A stretch of DNA of 6,060 bases from an uncultured Legionella sp. (GTDB taxonomy: Bacteria > Pseudomonadota > Gammaproteobacteria > Legionellales > Legionellaceae), in NCBI GenBank assembly GCA_903885895.1, contig CAISKC010000469.1, positions 1-6,060 on the forward strand, written 5' to 3'. Of this stretch, positions 5,105 to 6,060 are shown one piece after another. The first letter of the stretch is position 1. The number at the start of each line of letters is the position of its first letter. Made by a program: the position numbers and the translations under genes. Under the pieces are notes generated by a model, which was not told the origin of the DNA, searched no databases, and worked only from the letters and a program-made list of their open reading frames with translations.

Positions 5105-6060
5105 AGCGATGTGACGTTTTCAGGGATACTGCTGCGTGATTAGCAAATTGCACGGTATAGTAGCTGCTATCTGCTGGTATGAGCGGATTGCTGGGTTGTA
5201 CCGCTGTAATGGCGCCAAAGTTCATTTTATGCATTTCGGTGGCATAATATCCGCGCGTCATTTTGATTTCTGGCATGATAAAGTAAATATTTTGAAAACT
5301 GGCGTTGTTTTGTGGGTAGATACTCAATAAATGATCGAATTCTGTTTTGGATAGGGCGACATATTCTTGGTCTTCAATCTGGCGCCGTAGCATCCTTTCT
5401 AATGGGACTTTTGTTTGAAAAAGTAGAGCATATTTATCAGCGGGCATGGCTAAAATGATTTCTGTTTCTTGATTTTTTTGTTTTTTTTGAACTTGTGCTA
5501 ATAGAATATCTTCGCGCTTTTCCGAGTCGGCAGCCAGTGAGTTGATAGGGTAGTAATCGGCGGTGATGACGAGTAAATCATTGGTATCGAATTGTAAAAA
5601 TCGAGATTTTGCAAACCATTCTATACTGGGGTAATAGACGATAAATAATGATTTGTCTTTGATGGTATTAATGAGAGAATCGGTCAGTTGATCGGGTATA
5701 GCAGGGCATCCCCAGCTGCGTCCAGCGCGGCCATATTTTTTTATAAAGCCCTCTTCAACATACCAGCCACCATGCATGACGATGGTCCGTGAATCAGCAT
5801 TGTCATTAAATCCTTTATCTAATCCATCTAATTTCAATGACAATCCATGCCGACCATAATAGGTTTTATTGGTGCGATATACTCCAATAGAACTCGCTTT
5901 ACTGTCAAATCGATTAGAAAAAAAATGTGATTCTAAGTTACCGGATTTTAGTCCATGTGACACATAAGTATGAAATAATACGTTGTGAGCATCTAAATCA
6001 AAAACCCAGAGGCGTTTTTGATTTGCTGGGATAGAGTAATCGATGAAAGTAAGAATATGA
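5082..6060 (-). CDS. YkuD_2-type murein L,D-transpeptidase catalytic-domain protein (partial, N-terminus off window)
   Basis: The frame stays open to the right edge, so the true start is outside; 325 codons are visible. The opening stretch IDYSIPANQKRLWVFDL and then HNVLFHTYVSHG is the known start of the YkuD_2 (Pfam PF13645-like) domain. It is followed by FFSNRFDSKASSIGVYRT, YYGRHGLSLKLDGL and GFNDNADSRTIVMHGGWYV. The active-site residues are His (codon 5774-5772, in MHGGW) and Cys (codon 5708-5706, in GRSWGCPAI), the HG...SxGC signature of L,D-transpeptidases. Such enzymes form 3-3 crosslinks or attach proteins to peptidoglycan in the periplasm; an export signal would be upstream of the window. 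After the catalytic domain, roughly 180 more residues follow: a charged, helix-prone linker (EKREDILLAQVQKKQKNQETE region) and a domain I do not recognise. A GTG at 5963 is internal to the conserved domain and is not the start. Confidence 0.9.
   Translation of the reverse strand, partial: HILTFIDYSIPANQKRLWVFDLDAHNVLFHTYVSHGLKSGNLESHFFSNRFDSKASSIGVYRTNKTYYGRHGLSLKLDGLDKGFNDNADSRTIVMHGGWYVEEGFIKKYGRAGRSWGCPAIPDQLTDSLINTIKDKSLFIVYYPSIEWFAKSRFLQFDTNDLLVITADYYPINSLAADSEKREDILLAQVQKKQKNQETEIILAMPADKYALLFQTKVPLERMLRRQIEDQEYVALSKTEFDHLLSIYPQNNASFQNIYFIMPEIKMTRGYYATEMHKMNFGAITAVQPSNPLIPADSSYYTVQFANHAAVSLKTSHRFIRWLGL

Noticed and set aside
5961..5963. GTG as the start of the L,D-transpeptidase
   Set aside because: The frame is open upstream to the window edge and that upstream stretch encodes the conserved beginning of the YkuD_2 domain.

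Overview
The window looks like a chromosomal segment from a gammaproteobacterium, most plausibly a Legionellales relative (Legionella, Coxiella or Aquicella type). This placement is inferred from three things: moderately AT-rich DNA, a ferrochelatase with the Legionella-like cysteine-rich insert, and flanking M15 peptidase and YkuD_2 L,D-transpeptidase genes of types I associate with these groups. It is inference from protein style; no rRNA or other phylogenetic marker is present. There are no mobile elements, tRNA or rRNA genes, CRISPR arrays or phage genes, and no gap between genes reaches 100 bp.

Layout: (1) 1-398, minus strand: the N-terminal 132 residues of a secreted M15-type D-Ala-D-Ala carboxypeptidase-like protein that runs off the left edge. 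(2) 399-493: a divergent intergenic region of 95 bp with candidate promoters in both directions and a perfect 9-bp inverted repeat. (3) 494-5104, plus strand: six tightly packed genes that look like one operon. They encode a HinT-type HIT hydrolase, GTP cyclohydrolase I (folE), a CDF cation-efflux protein, a ZIP-family metal transporter, a periplasmic family-3 solute-binding protein and ferrochelatase (hemH). Gaps are 21, 8, 2 and 27 bp, followed by a 4-bp ATGA overlap. (4) 5082-6060, minus strand: a YkuD_2-type L,D-transpeptidase that runs off the right edge and overlaps the end of hemH tail-to-tail by 23 bp.

The operon combines two metal-handling membrane proteins of normally opposite direction (CDF exports from the cytoplasm, ZIP imports) with two metal-dependent biosynthetic enzymes: FolE needs Zn2+, and HemH inserts Fe2+ and probably carries a [2Fe-2S] cluster. 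A shared metal-supply theme is a reasonable hypothesis but is not proven by the sequence. The solute-binding protein has no permease or ATPase partner here. The two flanking genes are both predicted envelope enzymes acting on peptidoglycan or its peptides.

Most of this is ordinary housekeeping content, and I found no convincing new defence or mobile system. The points most worth a second look are non-canonical metal-site residues in the ZIP protein, a C-terminal extra domain on the CDF protein, a substituted ligand-binding aspartate in the solute-binding protein, the five-cysteine insert in ferrochelatase, a long C-terminal extension on the L,D-transpeptidase, and the inverted repeat between the divergent promoters.
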